A DNA stretch of 23,399 nt from CAVVIO01 sp963748095 (GCA_963748095.1 CAVVIO010000095.1:1-23399); one strand, 5' to 3'; numbered from the stretch's first letter, positions 14,533 through 23,309 are shown. Numbers and translations are program-made. The notes: generated from the letters alone by a model not told the origin.

Positions 14533-15018
14533 TTATTCAAATATTCGCCGGATATACTTTTCAAACCTTCCCGAAATTTTTTCGGTGTATTTTTCAGGAT
14601 CGGTTGAACTGACATATATCCAGTGTACATATATATTGTCTTCAATAATATCAACTGTTATGGTCCCCGGTGTCATGGTAATGGAATTGGCCAGGGTGGT
14701 TTTGCCTATTTCTGTTTTAAGTTTTGTCTTCACTTTTACTATACCCGGCCTTATAGGCAAATCGGGGTGCAGTACCCTGTAGGCAACATCGAAATTTGCT
14801 TTCAGACATTCCCAGGTAAAAACGAACAGGTAAATCACAAACCACAAATATCTTTTGGGTTGAAGCAGTTTTTGTACATCTTCCACGAAGTATTTTCCCA
14901 GTATGAATACAGTAAGAACTGCTACAGCTATTCCCACCAGGATATTGGGCCAGGAAAGGCTGAATGTAAAAAGCAGCCAGAATATAAAAGCTATTACTAT
15001 ATAAATTACCTGCTTCAT
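14533..15018 (-). CDS. mnhE: Mrp/Mnh antiporter subunit E (MbhA-like)
   Basis: The start at 15018 gives 161 residues beginning MKQVIYIVIAFIFWLLFTFS, with two N-terminal membrane helices followed by a cytoplasmic part containing RPGIVKVKTKLKT, TLANSITMTPGTITVDI and VHWIYVSS, which is the MnhE pattern. Longer in-frame starts would add about 37 polar residues read from the MnhD gene and are unlikely. At 15015-15018 the ATG overlaps the TGA of MnhD, a tight coupling signal. Confidence 0.9.
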   Translation of the reverse strand: MKQVIYIVIAFIFWLLFTFSLSWPNILVGIAVAVLTVFILGKYFVEDVQKLLQPKRYLWFVIYLFVFTWECLKANFDVAYRVLHPDLPIRPGIVKVKTKLKTEIGKTTLANSITMTPGTITVDIIEDNIYVHWIYVSSTDPEKYTEKISGRFEKYIRRIFE

Positions 15019-16547
15019 AGTGCGGATATTATGGATGAATAAGCGGAACCTCCGAGTAATGAATTCACGGCCGGCATTAATACTAATTCGCGAATACCGG
15101 GAACAATGAGAATACTGAGAAGGATGCACAATACTGCCAGTGCAACCATCGAAAACTTCATGGTAAACGGGATGCTTTTAATATTTTCCGTGGTATCCGG
15201 TTTGTTAAAAAAGGCATAGCGCTGCACTTTCATGAACGATGCAAGAGTAATGATACTGACGATCACTGCAAGTATAGCCAACAGGTAATAACCTGCTTTT
15301 ACGGCTGCCAGGATAATGATCAGTTTACTGAAGAACCCGTTGAACGGGGGAATTCCTGAAATAGCCATCGAAGCGCTCAGCGAGGTAGCGGAGGTGACGG
15401 GCATTTTCCGGAAAAGTCCTCCCATATTTTTCAGGTTACGCGTGCCGATGCTGTATTCAATGGCACCGGCATTTAAAAATAACAAGCCTTTGAATACGGC
15501 ATGATTGATCAGGTGATACAATCCTCCCATGGTGGCAAAGGCAGCCAGTATTTTATCTCCCCCCGAAGCTGTGATGAGCATGCCCATTCCAATCCCCAGT
15601 ACGATATATCCCATCTGGCTGATACTGTGGTAGGCGAGTAACCGTTTCAGGTCCCACTGTCCGATTGCCAGGAATACACCCACCACCATCGACAGCGTTC
15701 CGATAGTAGTTATAAGTACGGCCATCTGATGAGAAATAACAAACATATTGAAGAACATACGGACGATAACATACAATCCTATTGCTTTGATTAATATGCC
15801 CGATAACATGGAAGAAATAGGAGAGGGGGCCGATGAATGTGCATCGGGAAGCCATGCATGAAAGGGTACCATGGCCGTTTTCATGCCAAATCCGGCAATA
15901 AAAAGCAGCTGAATAAATATAATTACTTTATTTCCGGTGAGGTTATGAAGGATTACTGAAATATCTGCCATATTCAGGGTGCCGGTCGCCCAGTATAACA
16001 ATCCGATTCCCATCAGGATGAAAAGAGATGCCAGTCCGCCAAGAACCTGGTATTTAAAGGACGCTTCCAGCTCTTCCTTTTCCACACCGAAGGCAACAAG
16101 TGCATAAGAGGCGATAGAAGCGATTTCGAGAAAAACATACAGGTTGAATAAATCACCCGTTAACACAACACCATTCATTCCGGCGACCATCAGACATAAC
16201 AATGCATAATAATTGTTACCGGCAGTATATCTACGGATATAGGATATGGAATAAAAAGCAGCCAGTAATGCAATCAGGTTGATGACAACCAGCATAAAAC
16301 CACTAAAGCCATCCATTACAAGATAAATAGCAATGGGAATATTATTCACGGGCTTCCAGCCTCCGACACTATATACAATGGTGTCATGATTTCCGTTAAA
16401 AATAAATGTAAAGCTCAATACAGTGAGGAAAAGAAAAACAACAGATGTGATATACCGGGAAAATCCCTTGAAAAACCTTCCCAGTACCGGTATAAGGAAT
16501 GCTGTTGCCAGCGGTATAATTACATATAGAGGGATGTAAGGTTCCAT
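15015..16547 (-). CDS. mnhD: Mrp/Mnh antiporter subunit D, NuoN/M-like (MbhH-like)
   Basis: The 510-residue polytopic protein of about 14 helices belongs to the proton-translocating antiporter family. Key residues are present: Glu141 in the TM5 motif LYVFLEIASIASYAL, Lys223 in GMKTAMVPFHAWLPDAHSSA, His230, and Lys254 in GILIKAIGLY, then LAYHSISQMGYIVLGIG and HLINHAVFKGLLFLNAGAIE. This is a complete ion-pump subunit, in contrast to the NuoL-like protein at 17884. In Mbh the equivalent MbhH couples electron flow to proton movement. It lies between MnhC (three bases away) and MnhE (overlap). Confidence 0.92.
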   Translation of the reverse strand: MEPYIPLYVIIPLATAFLIPVLGRFFKGFSRYITSVVFLFLTVLSFTFIFNGNHDTIVYSVGGWKPVNNIPIAIYLVMDGFSGFMLVVINLIALLAAFYSISYIRRYTAGNNYYALLCLMVAGMNGVVLTGDLFNLYVFLEIASIASYALVAFGVEKEELEASFKYQVLGGLASLFILMGIGLLYWATGTLNMADISVILHNLTGNKVIIFIQLLFIAGFGMKTAMVPFHAWLPDAHSSAPSPISSMLSGILIKAIGLYVIVRMFFNMFVISHQMAVLITTIGTLSMVVGVFLAIGQWDLKRLLAYHSISQMGYIVLGIGMGMLITASGGDKILAAFATMGGLYHLINHAVFKGLLFLNAGAIEYSIGTRNLKNMGGLFRKMPVTSATSLSASMAISGIPPFNGFFSKLIIILAAVKAGYYLLAILAVIVSIITLASFMKVQRYAFFNKPDTTENIKSIPFTMKFSMVALAVLCILLSILIVPGIRELVLMPAVNSLLGGSAYSSIISAL

Positions 16548-16550
16548 TGT

Positions 16551-16889
16551 TTATCCTTTTAAGCTGTTTATTTTTCGAACATCGAACGTTTTGTATTTTC
16601 TGAAAATCCGGATGGCTATGGCCAGCAGCATGGCATTGGTAGCCAGTCCGATTACAATGGCTGTCAATACCATTGCCTGTGGCAGGGGATCTACAAACAG
16701 GCGCTGATCCTGACCAGTTATTAATATAGGGGCATCTCCGTTGTTGATATAGCCGATGAGCGCCATGAAAAGGAAAATGCTGAATTCCATAACAGACAGC
16801 CCGATAACGATTTTAATGATATTCCGACGGGTAAGTACTCCATACAAACCGGTAAGAAACAATATAAAACACATCAGGTAAACGATCAT
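16551..16889 (-). CDS. mnhC: Mrp/Mnh antiporter subunit C, NuoK-like (MbhG-like)
   Basis: The 112-residue protein has three membrane helices: YLMCFILFLTGLYGVLTRR, a second helix with IGLSVMEFSIFLFMALIGY that carries the conserved Glu, and DPLPQAMVLTAIVIGLATNA, the MnhC signature. It equals NuoK of complex I and MbhG of Pyrococcus. Spacing to both neighbours is one to three bases. Confidence 0.92.
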   Translation of the reverse strand: MIVYLMCFILFLTGLYGVLTRRNIIKIVIGLSVMEFSIFLFMALIGYINNGDAPILITGQDQRLFVDPLPQAMVLTAIVIGLATNAMLLAIAIRIFRKYKTFDVRKINSLKG

Positions 16890-16890
16890 C

Positions 16891-17322
16891 TTATGATTCC
16901 TCTTTATAAATTACTAATGCCAGAAAAATAGTAAAAAGCGCTGCGGCGACTTCGATACCCACAGCAATATTATAAACCGGAATAGTTCCGGCGCTGAGCA
17001 GATGGCCTGTGATTCCCTTAGGCAGATAATTGTAAAAAAAGACTTTAGCTCCCAGGAAGAATGCCAGCACTGCTAACAGTAAAAATGCCAGAATCGAAAG
17101 GCTTTCGATTATCGATGAGCCTTCCTTTCTTTTCTTCAGTCCCAGCATGTCGGTTCCGTTGGCAAGTACCAGCAGCATCATGGCGCCTGCAATAACTGCT
17201 CCGCCGGCAAATCCTCCTCCCGGTGTGAGATGCCCGTGGGTGATAATATAGATACCGTAAATAAATATCACACCCACAACAATACGGGTTACAGTCTTTA
17301 CGATGAATGTCATGCCTTTCAT
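16891..17322 (-). CDS. mnhB: Mrp/Mnh antiporter subunit B (MbhF-like)
   Basis: The 143-residue protein has four membrane helices and the MnhB signature YIITHGHLTPGGGFAGGAVI near residues 24-43. This subunit corresponds to MbhF and lines the ion path in Mrp-type modules. The later GTIPVYNIAVGIEVAAALF helix is also family-typical. Its start overlaps the preceding gene by four bases. Confidence 0.92.
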   Translation of the reverse strand: MKGMTFIVKTVTRIVVGVIFIYGIYIITHGHLTPGGGFAGGAVIAGAMMLLVLANGTDMLGLKKRKEGSSIIESLSILAFLLLAVLAFFLGAKVFFYNYLPKGITGHLLSAGTIPVYNIAVGIEVAAALFTIFLALVIYKEES

Positions 17323-17876
17323 TTCTTTCCTTTTATTCGTAAAATGGTCAGAATACCTACTACAGCAGTGAAAAGTATGGTTGCTTCCCCCAGTGTATCA
17401 TATCCCCTGAAGTCAAAAAGAATACCTGTTACCAGGTTGGCGCTGCCGGTTTTGGCTGCTGCTCCTTCTATGTAAGCGGTCGACATGCGCGTGGTATGCA
17501 TTCCGAAGGGTTCGAGCACATCGATAGCCTGCCTGAAAAAATACAGCAGGAGAAGTGCAAATACAATCATAGCCGTAAAATTTACGAGGTACCGGGTATT
17601 GATATAACTACTGCCGTTTACATCAATTTTTGCTTTTTCTTTCAGCTCTTCACGGGAACTGTCGATTACCACGGCGATCATGATAATAAGGGTGATCGTT
17701 TCCACCACTATCTGTACAATAGCCAGATCGGGTGCTTTGAGCAACAAAAAGCAGATCACCAGGCTATATCCCACAATTCCACAGGATATCAGGGCAGAAA
17801 GCAGATCTTTGGCATTCAGGGCGTAAATCGCACCAATAATCATAAAACCTACTATGACAGATATGGTTATTTCCAT
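17319..17876 (-). CDS. fused MbhD/MbhE-like subunit (MrpA C-terminal domain)
   Basis: The 185-residue protein joins two parts that are separate in Pyrococcus Mbh. Residues 1-75 match the DUF4040/MbhD part (ALISCGIVGYSLVICFLLL, then APDLAIVQIVVETITLIIMI). Residues about 100-185 match MbhE (SANLVTGILFDFRGYDTLGE, then a final helix and a basic tail). In bacterial Mrp antiporters the same two parts form the C-terminal end of the long MrpA protein. Here they are a stand-alone gene just after the NuoL-like gene, as if MrpA had been split once. Spacing to the NuoL-like stop is seven bases. Confidence 0.85.
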   Translation of the reverse strand: MEITISVIVGFMIIGAIYALNAKDLLSALISCGIVGYSLVICFLLLKAPDLAIVQIVVETITLIIMIAVVIDSSREELKEKAKIDVNGSSYINTRYLVNFTAMIVFALLLLYFFRQAIDVLEPFGMHTTRMSTAYIEGAAAKTGSANLVTGILFDFRGYDTLGEATILFTAVVGILTILRIKGKK

Positions 17877-17883
17877 GGTCAGT

Positions 17884-19746
17884 TCACATTAAGAAAAAAA
17901 GCATAATGATCAATCCTGCCACCAGCCAGATGGCATAATTCAGTAAAACGCCATTATGTGCTTTACTCAACAGGTTGTTTAACCACAAAACCCCGTCTTT
18001 TGACAGGTAGTAAATATCAAATCTTTTCTTTTCGGCTTTCCGGTAAAAGAAAGAGAAGAATCCCGAATCGCGAATAGTGTTGTAAAAGTTGGTAACAGGA
18101 AACCCGGTATTATCCTGATTGGTTTCGCCACCGATATAACTGTCTTCAGTTCTGAACCGTTTTATGTTGCCCAAAAGATAAATTATAAATCCCAGGAAAA
18201 TGGAAATCACTACAAGGAAGGAGACAGTGGTTGAATTCCAGATGCCGGTGTATTCCACACTTCCGGTTATCGATGTGAAAAGATATGGAACAACCCGGTT
18301 GGTGGCAAATACACCAAAGCCAACACAAAACAGGGCCAGTATGATCATAGGTATTAACATCAGCAGTTTTGTCTCCCGCACATTTGCCAGTGCGGGGATT
18401 TTTCTGCCAAGGAAAATTCCGGAAATAAATTTAATGAAACTGGCAAGGGTAAGTGCCGATCCCATAACAGCCAGCGCCAGCCAAAGTATCCACAGGTTAT
18501 TGGCTACTCCTGCCTGGTGCCCGAAATCGATGATTGCCTGGTAAATTATCCATTTGGAAGCAAAACCATTGAGGGGAGGAATTCCGGAAATAGACAAGGC
18601 AAATATCAGTGCAACGATGAAAGTAACCGGCATTTTCCCCGATAAACCTCCCAGGCCGTTCAGGTCCTCCTGCCCGGTCTGTTCTTCCACACTTCCGGCA
18701 GACATAAACAATCCGCTTTTGTACAAGGCATTGTTCACCATGTGGAACAATCCCCCTACGATTCCGAGAGCGGTGCCTAGTCCTATTCCTGTAATCATAT
18801 AGCCTACCTGTGAAACGGCATGATAACCGAGCAGTTTTTTAAAATTATGCTGTACCAGCGCCATCATTACAGCGATAATGATGGTAGATACACCGATGAT
18901 CAGCAGTATTAATGTAATCCATTCATTCATATTGAACATTCCATGACAGATACGCATCATAAAATAGATGCCCAGCAGTTTATCGAGCGATGCCGGCAGA
19001 AATGCCGATGAGGAAGCCGGCGCTTTCTTTGTAAATTCTGGTATCCAGCTATGAAACGGGAAAGCTCCTGCTTTTGTGAAACTCCCAACCAGCAGCATAA
19101 AGAAAGCAGTAACTGCCAATGCATTATCGGTAGGTATTTCCTGTGCCGATATCGTTAGTGAACCTGTAATTTTCCAGATTATACCGATACCGATGATCAT
19201 CAGGGCATCGGAACTCCCGATCATGATAAAGGTTTTTTTTGCAGCTGCTGAACTTTCTTCATCATAGGCTTTTATCAGTTTGTAAAGGGTAATTCCCAGA
19301 AATCCCCAGAAAGAAATAAAAATCAATAAGTTGTCAGATAATGCTGTTGCGTTTGAGGCGCCGAGTGTGAGTAACAGGTAAGCATAGTAATTAAAATATT
19401 TCTTTTCCCTTCTGACATATGCAAGTGAGTAAATAATGATCAGCAATGTGAAAAAACCGATAAATAACGTGATGAGTTTACTTAGTCCGTCGACTCTGAA
19501 TAATACGTACTTGTCAAGATAGACTAATGTATCGTTGTCATGGATCATTTTCCCGAAAATAGTGTCCAGAAAGTTATAATGACAGACGACAGTTTCTTTG
19601 ATGTATAGTAAAACAGAAAAATAGATTACCAATACAGATATGATCAGCGCAATTCCGGCTTTTATATATTTTACCTTTTCGGGAATCAGAAACAGTATAA
19701 TTCCGGCTATTAGAGGTAATAATATGATATAATCCAGGTCTGTCAT
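17884..19746 (-). CDS. NuoL-like antiporter subunit (MrpA N-terminal/MbsH'-like)
   Basis: The start at 19746 gives 620 residues; longer in-frame starts would add 17 polar residues read from the large-subunit gene. The ATG overlaps the large-subunit TGA by four bases. The core is the proton-antiporter fold: Lys225 in FTKAGAFPFHSWIPEFTKK, Lys256 in PASLDKLLGIYF, LLGYHAVSQVGYMITGIG and HMVNNALYKSGLFMSAGSVE, followed by extra C-terminal helices as in NuoL. In TM5 the usual WE pair is WG (Trp147-Gly148, in FWGFLGITLYKL), so the glutamate thought to take part in proton transfer is missing. With MnhD this gives the complex two large antiporter subunits. The assignment to the family is firm; its pumping ability is open. 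Confidence 0.88.
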   Translation of the reverse strand: MTDLDYIILLPLIAGIILFLIPEKVKYIKAGIALIISVLVIYFSVLLYIKETVVCHYNFLDTIFGKMIHDNDTLVYLDKYVLFRVDGLSKLITLFIGFFTLLIIIYSLAYVRREKKYFNYYAYLLLTLGASNATALSDNLLIFISFWGFLGITLYKLIKAYDEESSAAAKKTFIMIGSSDALMIIGIGIIWKITGSLTISAQEIPTDNALAVTAFFMLLVGSFTKAGAFPFHSWIPEFTKKAPASSSAFLPASLDKLLGIYFMMRICHGMFNMNEWITLILLIIGVSTIIIAVMMALVQHNFKKLLGYHAVSQVGYMITGIGLGTALGIVGGLFHMVNNALYKSGLFMSAGSVEEQTGQEDLNGLGGLSGKMPVTFIVALIFALSISGIPPLNGFASKWIIYQAIIDFGHQAGVANNLWILWLALAVMGSALTLASFIKFISGIFLGRKIPALANVRETKLLMLIPMIILALFCVGFGVFATNRVVPYLFTSITGSVEYTGIWNSTTVSFLVVISIFLGFIIYLLGNIKRFRTEDSYIGGETNQDNTGFPVTNFYNTIRDSGFFSFFYRKAEKKRFDIYYLSKDGVLWLNNLLSKAHNGVLLNYAIWLVAGLIIMLFFLM

Positions 19747-20948
19747 TTTAATGGTATCATTTGTTTGTTTCTCAGTTCTTCCGTTTTCGATTGGCAAAGG
19801 CGGATCAACGCGTTGCCATCCAGAATTTTTTCACCGGTAGCATAATCGTATGCAAATCCCATTCTTTCGGTGCAGCAGTAGCATGGATCAACGGCAGCCA
19901 GCGCAATGGTGGCATCGGGGATGGTTTGTCCGATACACGATTTTTTAAAAGTGGCGATGTTCATATAACTGGGGGCCCGTATCTTGTGCCTTTCCGGATA
20001 ATTGGAACCATTAGTTTTCACACAGTGAAATACTTCTCCGCGTGGAGCTTCGGCACGCCCGGTCCCGAATCCTGCCGGAATTTCCTTCACTTTAATTTCC
20101 GTTTCCCCTTCTTTTACTTTTTCAAGGCCGTCCAGGCATTGTTCTATAATGGATATGGATTCATACATTTCCAGTAATCTTACTTTAGCTTTGGCGAATA
20201 CATCTCCTTCTTCGGCTGTAATTACCTTCCAGTTTACAAGCGGATAGGCGGCATACGGATCGTCTTTCCGCACATCGATGGCCACCCCCGAAGCCCGGGC
20301 TGTAGGACCTAATGCCCCGTAATGAATGATATCTTCTTTTGTCAGTATCCCTACTCCTTTAGTCCGGGCATGAATTACCGGATCGTCCATTACCGCGCCA
20401 GTAAGCAGGTCGATTTTCTTTTTTACCAGTTCGAGCACCTTTTTAATAGCCGGAATTTTATGGTTTTCTATATCACGGCGTACTCCACCGATCTTAAACA
20501 TGGCATAGCTGTTCCGGTTGCCCGTGATCATTTCGAACAGGTCGAGCACAGGTTCCCGGTATTTCCATGCCCACATGAAAACAGTGTTGTAACCCAGGAA
20601 ATGTCCTGCAAGGCCTACCCACAAAAGGTGGCTGTGAATTCTTTCCAGTTCACCGATAATGCTGCGAATGTATTTGGCCCTGTCGGGAATTTCGATACCT
20701 GCAATTTCTTCCATACAATTGGCAAATGCAAAAGGATGGGAAGTGGAACAAATGCCGCATACACGCTCCACCAGGAAAAATACCTGCTCAAATGTTTTGG
20801 ATTCGCTGAGCTTTTCGATGCCCCTGTGATTGTATCCGGTTACCCATTCCACATCTTTCACCACTTCCCCCTCACAGTAAAGTTTGAAGAGTTCAGGTTC
20901 TTCCTGAAGAGGATGATAGGGACCGATGGGAATAACTGTTTTGCTCAT
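19743..20948 (-). CDS. mbhL: group 4 [NiFe] hydrogenase large subunit (MbhL/HycE-like)
   Basis: Starting at the ATG at 20948 (MSKTVIPIGPYHP) the protein has 401 residues; longer starts would add residues read through the NuoC-like gene end. It keeps the N-terminal nickel motif RVCGICSTSH (Cys64, Cys67) and the C-terminal motif DPCYCCTER (Cys356, Cys359), so all four Ni ligands are present. About 39 residues follow Arg362, matching the tail that M52 proteases remove from HycE-type subunits after DPCxxCxxR. An extra Cys358 inside the motif is unusual. It has no long N-terminal NuoC-like fusion because that part is the separate gene at 20956. This is the H2-forming or H2-oxidising subunit. Confidence 0.94.
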   Translation of the reverse strand: MSKTVIPIGPYHPLQEEPELFKLYCEGEVVKDVEWVTGYNHRGIEKLSESKTFEQVFFLVERVCGICSTSHPFAFANCMEEIAGIEIPDRAKYIRSIIGELERIHSHLLWVGLAGHFLGYNTVFMWAWKYREPVLDLFEMITGNRNSYAMFKIGGVRRDIENHKIPAIKKVLELVKKKIDLLTGAVMDDPVIHARTKGVGILTKEDIIHYGALGPTARASGVAIDVRKDDPYAAYPLVNWKVITAEEGDVFAKAKVRLLEMYESISIIEQCLDGLEKVKEGETEIKVKEIPAGFGTGRAEAPRGEVFHCVKTNGSNYPERHKIRAPSYMNIATFKKSCIGQTIPDATIALAAVDPCYCCTERMGFAYDYATGEKILDGNALIRLCQSKTEELRNKQMIPLK

Positions 20949-20955
20949 TTGACTA

Positions 20956-21399
20956 TTAGTTAGATTCCTGTTCTTTTCTGTATGGATAAACTCCTTCCGC
21001 CCAGTTACCATCAGATATCAGTTTTTCGGGATTAGGGTGGTTCAGGAAATTAATACCAAATAGTTCATGTATTTCCCGTTCGATCCAGTTGGCCGCCACA
21101 AAATCGTTTGCCAGTGATTCGATTTCGGGATGATCGACAGGAATTACGACGCGCAGGTTTATGATGAGTCCATTTGCATCCAGACTGAAATGGTAGTAGA
21201 TCTCGAAACCCTGCCTGGACTGGAGCGCCGTAGCAATGACAAACCTGCATTTCAGATCGAAAAACAAATACCTGGCTATAGCAACTATTTTGGCCGGTTC
21301 AATGGGGAAAAACAATCGCTTTTCACCCTTTGCAATGCTTTTTTGTATTGCCTCTTTCAGCTTCTTTTTTAGGATGATATTATTTTGCTGTACAGCCAT
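20956..21399 (-). CDS. mbhK: NuoC-like 30-kDa subunit (MbhK-like)
   Basis: The 147-residue protein matches the complex I 30-kDa/NuoC family. Evidence is the FEIYYHFSLDANGLIINLRV core and the C-terminal signature WIEREIHELFGINFLNHPNP, which packs on the large subunit. In E. coli HycE/HyfG this part is fused to the large subunit, while in Pyrococcus Mbh it is separate as MbhK, as here. It contains no metal-binding cysteines. It lies five bases before the large-subunit ATG and nine bases after the small-subunit stop. Confidence 0.9.
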   Translation of the reverse strand: MAVQQNNIILKKKLKEAIQKSIAKGEKRLFFPIEPAKIVAIARYLFFDLKCRFVIATALQSRQGFEIYYHFSLDANGLIINLRVVIPVDHPEIESLANDFVAANWIEREIHELFGINFLNHPNPEKLISDGNWAEGVYPYRKEQESN

Positions 21400-21408
21400 T
21401 TCCGGTTA

Positions 21409-21819
21409 TTATTTATTTAATAGTTTGACAATGCCGGCAATAATTGCCTCTGGTTTTGGCGGACATCCCGGGATATATGCATCAACAGGAATGATCTTAT
21501 CTACCGGACCTGCAAACGTATTTCCTTCGGCAAATATGCCACCCGTGCAGCCGCAGGCGCCGATTGCTACCACGAGTATTGGTTTCGGTGCCTGTTTGTA
21601 TATTTCGAGCAGCCTGTCTTTATCTTTTCTGTTAATGGATCCATTCACCAGTAATACATCGGCATGCCGGATGCTTCCTACCAGTTTCATCCCGAAACGT
21701 TCCACATCGTAACGGGGCGTCAGACAATCGAGTATTTCGATATCGCAGTTGTTGCAGGATGCTCCCCCGTAATGGAACAGCCACAACGACTTTTTGAAGA
21801 TATGTGATTTAATACCCAA
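21409..21819 (-). CDS. mbhJ: group 4 [NiFe] hydrogenase small subunit (MbhJ/NuoB-like)
   Basis: The 136-residue protein has the proximal [4Fe-4S] ligands Cys22 and Cys25 (GASCNNCDIE), Cys89 (IGACGCTGG) and Cys119 (YIPGCPPKPE), the pattern of NuoB-like small subunits of group 4 hydrogenases. It passes electrons from the NuoI-like ferredoxin subunit to the NiFe centre. As in other group 4 enzymes there is no Tat signal and no medial or distal cluster domain. It follows the NuoH-like gene by 11 bases. Length is typical for the family. Confidence 0.93.
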   Translation of the reverse strand: MGIKSHIFKKSLWLFHYGGASCNNCDIEILDCLTPRYDVERFGMKLVGSIRHADVLLVNGSINRKDKDRLLEIYKQAPKPILVVAIGACGCTGGIFAEGNTFAGPVDKIIPVDAYIPGCPPKPEAIIAGIVKLLNK

Positions 21820-21830
21820 TGTATATCAGT

Positions 21831-22757
21831 TTAAAGTCCAAAGTAAATCAGTACAATAGCAATGATCACCAGCAGGTTCATCCATACAAAGAAGAACCGC
21901 ATGGCCTGTTTTATTTTTACCCTGGGATTTGTATTCCTGATAAGCGTTATCAGCAACACTACCGCCAGGATCTTTAACAGCGAATACAGAATCCCGATCC
22001 CTGAAAAATTCAGTCCTCCCATCAGCAGAATTCCCAGGAATGCAGGCAATATGAACAACATGATGTATTTTGTGAGTACTACCAGCGCATAGGGTGTTCC
22101 GGAATATTCAATGAATGCACCATGATTAATTTCAGTTTCTGCTTCGGCAATATCAAATGGAGTGAGCCCCAGTTTGGCCTGAATACAGAACAGGGCGACG
22201 ATAAATAACAGTACGCCGGAAATACTCCCGATAAATGCATTGTCGGCCTGGGATGCAATAATTTCGTTCAAACCGATGTGCATATCCGCTTTCAGGATGA
22301 CTGCGGCCAGCACCAGCAGAAATGTGAGTTCATAGCTGATGATCAGTTTGATCTCACGGGAAGCACCTACTGATGCCAGTGGATTTCCGGATGCCAAAGC
22401 ACCTATTATATAAGATAAAGAAGGTATATTCAATAAATAGAAAATTACTATGATATCGCCCGTAAATCCTGCTGAAAGATTTAATGCGGGCATAAGAATA
22501 AAAGCACCTGCCATTATCGCCCCAAACAGGGAAAATACCGGAGCCAGTAAAAATACGATGGCAGATCCTTTAGCTGGCAGAATGGTTTCTTTTACAAACA
22601 GCAGTTTCAGAAAGTCATAATAGGGTTGAAGCAGGGGAGGGCCCTTTCGGAATTGCACCCACGCGGTAACTTTCCGGTCGAACCACGACAGGAGTCCGCC
22701 GATAACAGCGGCAAACAGGAAACCAGGATAAACCAGAAAATAGAATATTTCTTTCAT
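21831..22757 (-). CDS. mbhM: NuoH/HyfC-like membrane anchor (MbhM-like)
   Basis: The 308-residue protein has about eight membrane helices and the NuoH signatures RKGPPLLQPYYDFLKLLFVKE (start of the loop) and FDIAEAETEINHGAFIEYSG, an acidic loop that faces the hydrogenase module. In complex I this subunit forms the quinone chamber. In Mbh-type enzymes the equivalent links the peripheral arm to the ion-pumping arm without quinone. It is separated from the ferredoxin gene upstream by 63 bp, the largest gap in this operon. Confidence 0.92.
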   Translation of the reverse strand: MKEIFYFLVYPGFLFAAVIGGLLSWFDRKVTAWVQFRKGPPLLQPYYDFLKLLFVKETILPAKGSAIVFLLAPVFSLFGAIMAGAFILMPALNLSAGFTGDIIVIFYLLNIPSLSYIIGALASGNPLASVGASREIKLIISYELTFLLVLAAVILKADMHIGLNEIIASQADNAFIGSISGVLLFIVALFCIQAKLGLTPFDIAEAETEINHGAFIEYSGTPYALVVLTKYIMLFILPAFLGILLMGGLNFSGIGILYSLLKILAVVLLITLIRNTNPRVKIKQAMRFFFVWMNLLVIIAIVLIYFGL

Positions 22758-22820
22758 AGCAAAGAAATTCAGTTGTTTAGGCTATAGGCTATTATTAGCA
22801 ATAGTCATCTGTCTAAAGAC
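22758..22820. other. widest intra-operon gap, with small repeats
   Basis: This gap contains the tandem GGCTATAGGCTAT, a CTATT/AATAG stem and the GTCTAAAGAC palindrome. It is the only spacer above 15 bases within the operon and could hold an internal promoter or a processing site; no promoter motif is clear. Confidence 0.3.
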
Positions 22821-23306
22821 CTAAGTATTCCAAGCAAATTCTCTCACCAGCACTTTATCCGTCAGTTTAAATATATGTTTTTCCTGATTTTCGTCGGTCT
22901 CAACGATACTGACGATATTATCAGGAAATGATGCTGCAAAACGGGTTAATTCTTCATCATCCGATAAGTCAAGAAAGTTATATCCACTTGTTTTGACTTC
23001 GAACAAATCATTCATGATCGTTCCAAACGGGCAAATACAAATACAGGATTTACAGCGGATACAAAGATTTACTGCTCGGCTGATGACCCCATTTTCATCT
23101 TTTTCAAGAGCTTCTGCCGGGCATGCTGCAATACAGGGAGCATCCTCGCATTTTCTGCAGGTAAACCGGAAGGTGGCAATTTCCCGTATGGTTTTAAAAG
23201 CGCCCCCCTGTAATAATTGTATATCAATGGCTTCCGGATTACATGTTTCCAGCTCCCTTAATTGTAACAAATCTATCAGAATTTTTTTACTCATTGTAAA
23301 ATCCAT
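22821..23306 (-). CDS. HydN/HycB-like 2x[4Fe-4S] ferredoxin protein
   Basis: The 161-residue protein has two [4Fe-4S] motifs: Cys50, 53, 58, 62 (CRKCEDAPCIAACP, the longer middle spacing of HycB/CooF-type proteins) and Cys82, 85, 88, 92 (CIRCKSCICICP). It probably passes electrons between a catalytic or flavin partner and the hydrogenase. The start is either the ATG at 23306 or the one at 23294 (MSKKILID); the second removes four residues. The upstream PyrK/AsrB-like gene stops at 23310, so the two are coupled. A CooF-like or formate-linked role is possible, but no formate dehydrogenase is visible. Confidence 0.85.
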   Translation of the reverse strand: MDFTMSKKILIDLLQLRELETCNPEAIDIQLLQGGAFKTIREIATFRFTCRKCEDAPCIAACPAEALEKDENGVISRAVNLCIRCKSCICICPFGTIMNDLFEVKTSGYNFLDLSDDEELTRFAASFPDNIVSIVETDENQEKHIFKLTDKVLVREFAWNT

Positions 23307-23309
23307 TCA

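Noticed and set aside
13894..19746. Free-standing Mrp Na+/H+ antiporter operon
   Set aside because: The Mnh genes overlap or lie within a few bases of the hydrogenase genes on both sides, so they belong to one complex.
12844..23306. Respiratory complex I
   Set aside because: The large subunit has all four Ni-binding cysteines and a protease-cleavable tail, there are Mnh subunits, and a hydrogenase protease is encoded; NuoE/F/G are not seen.
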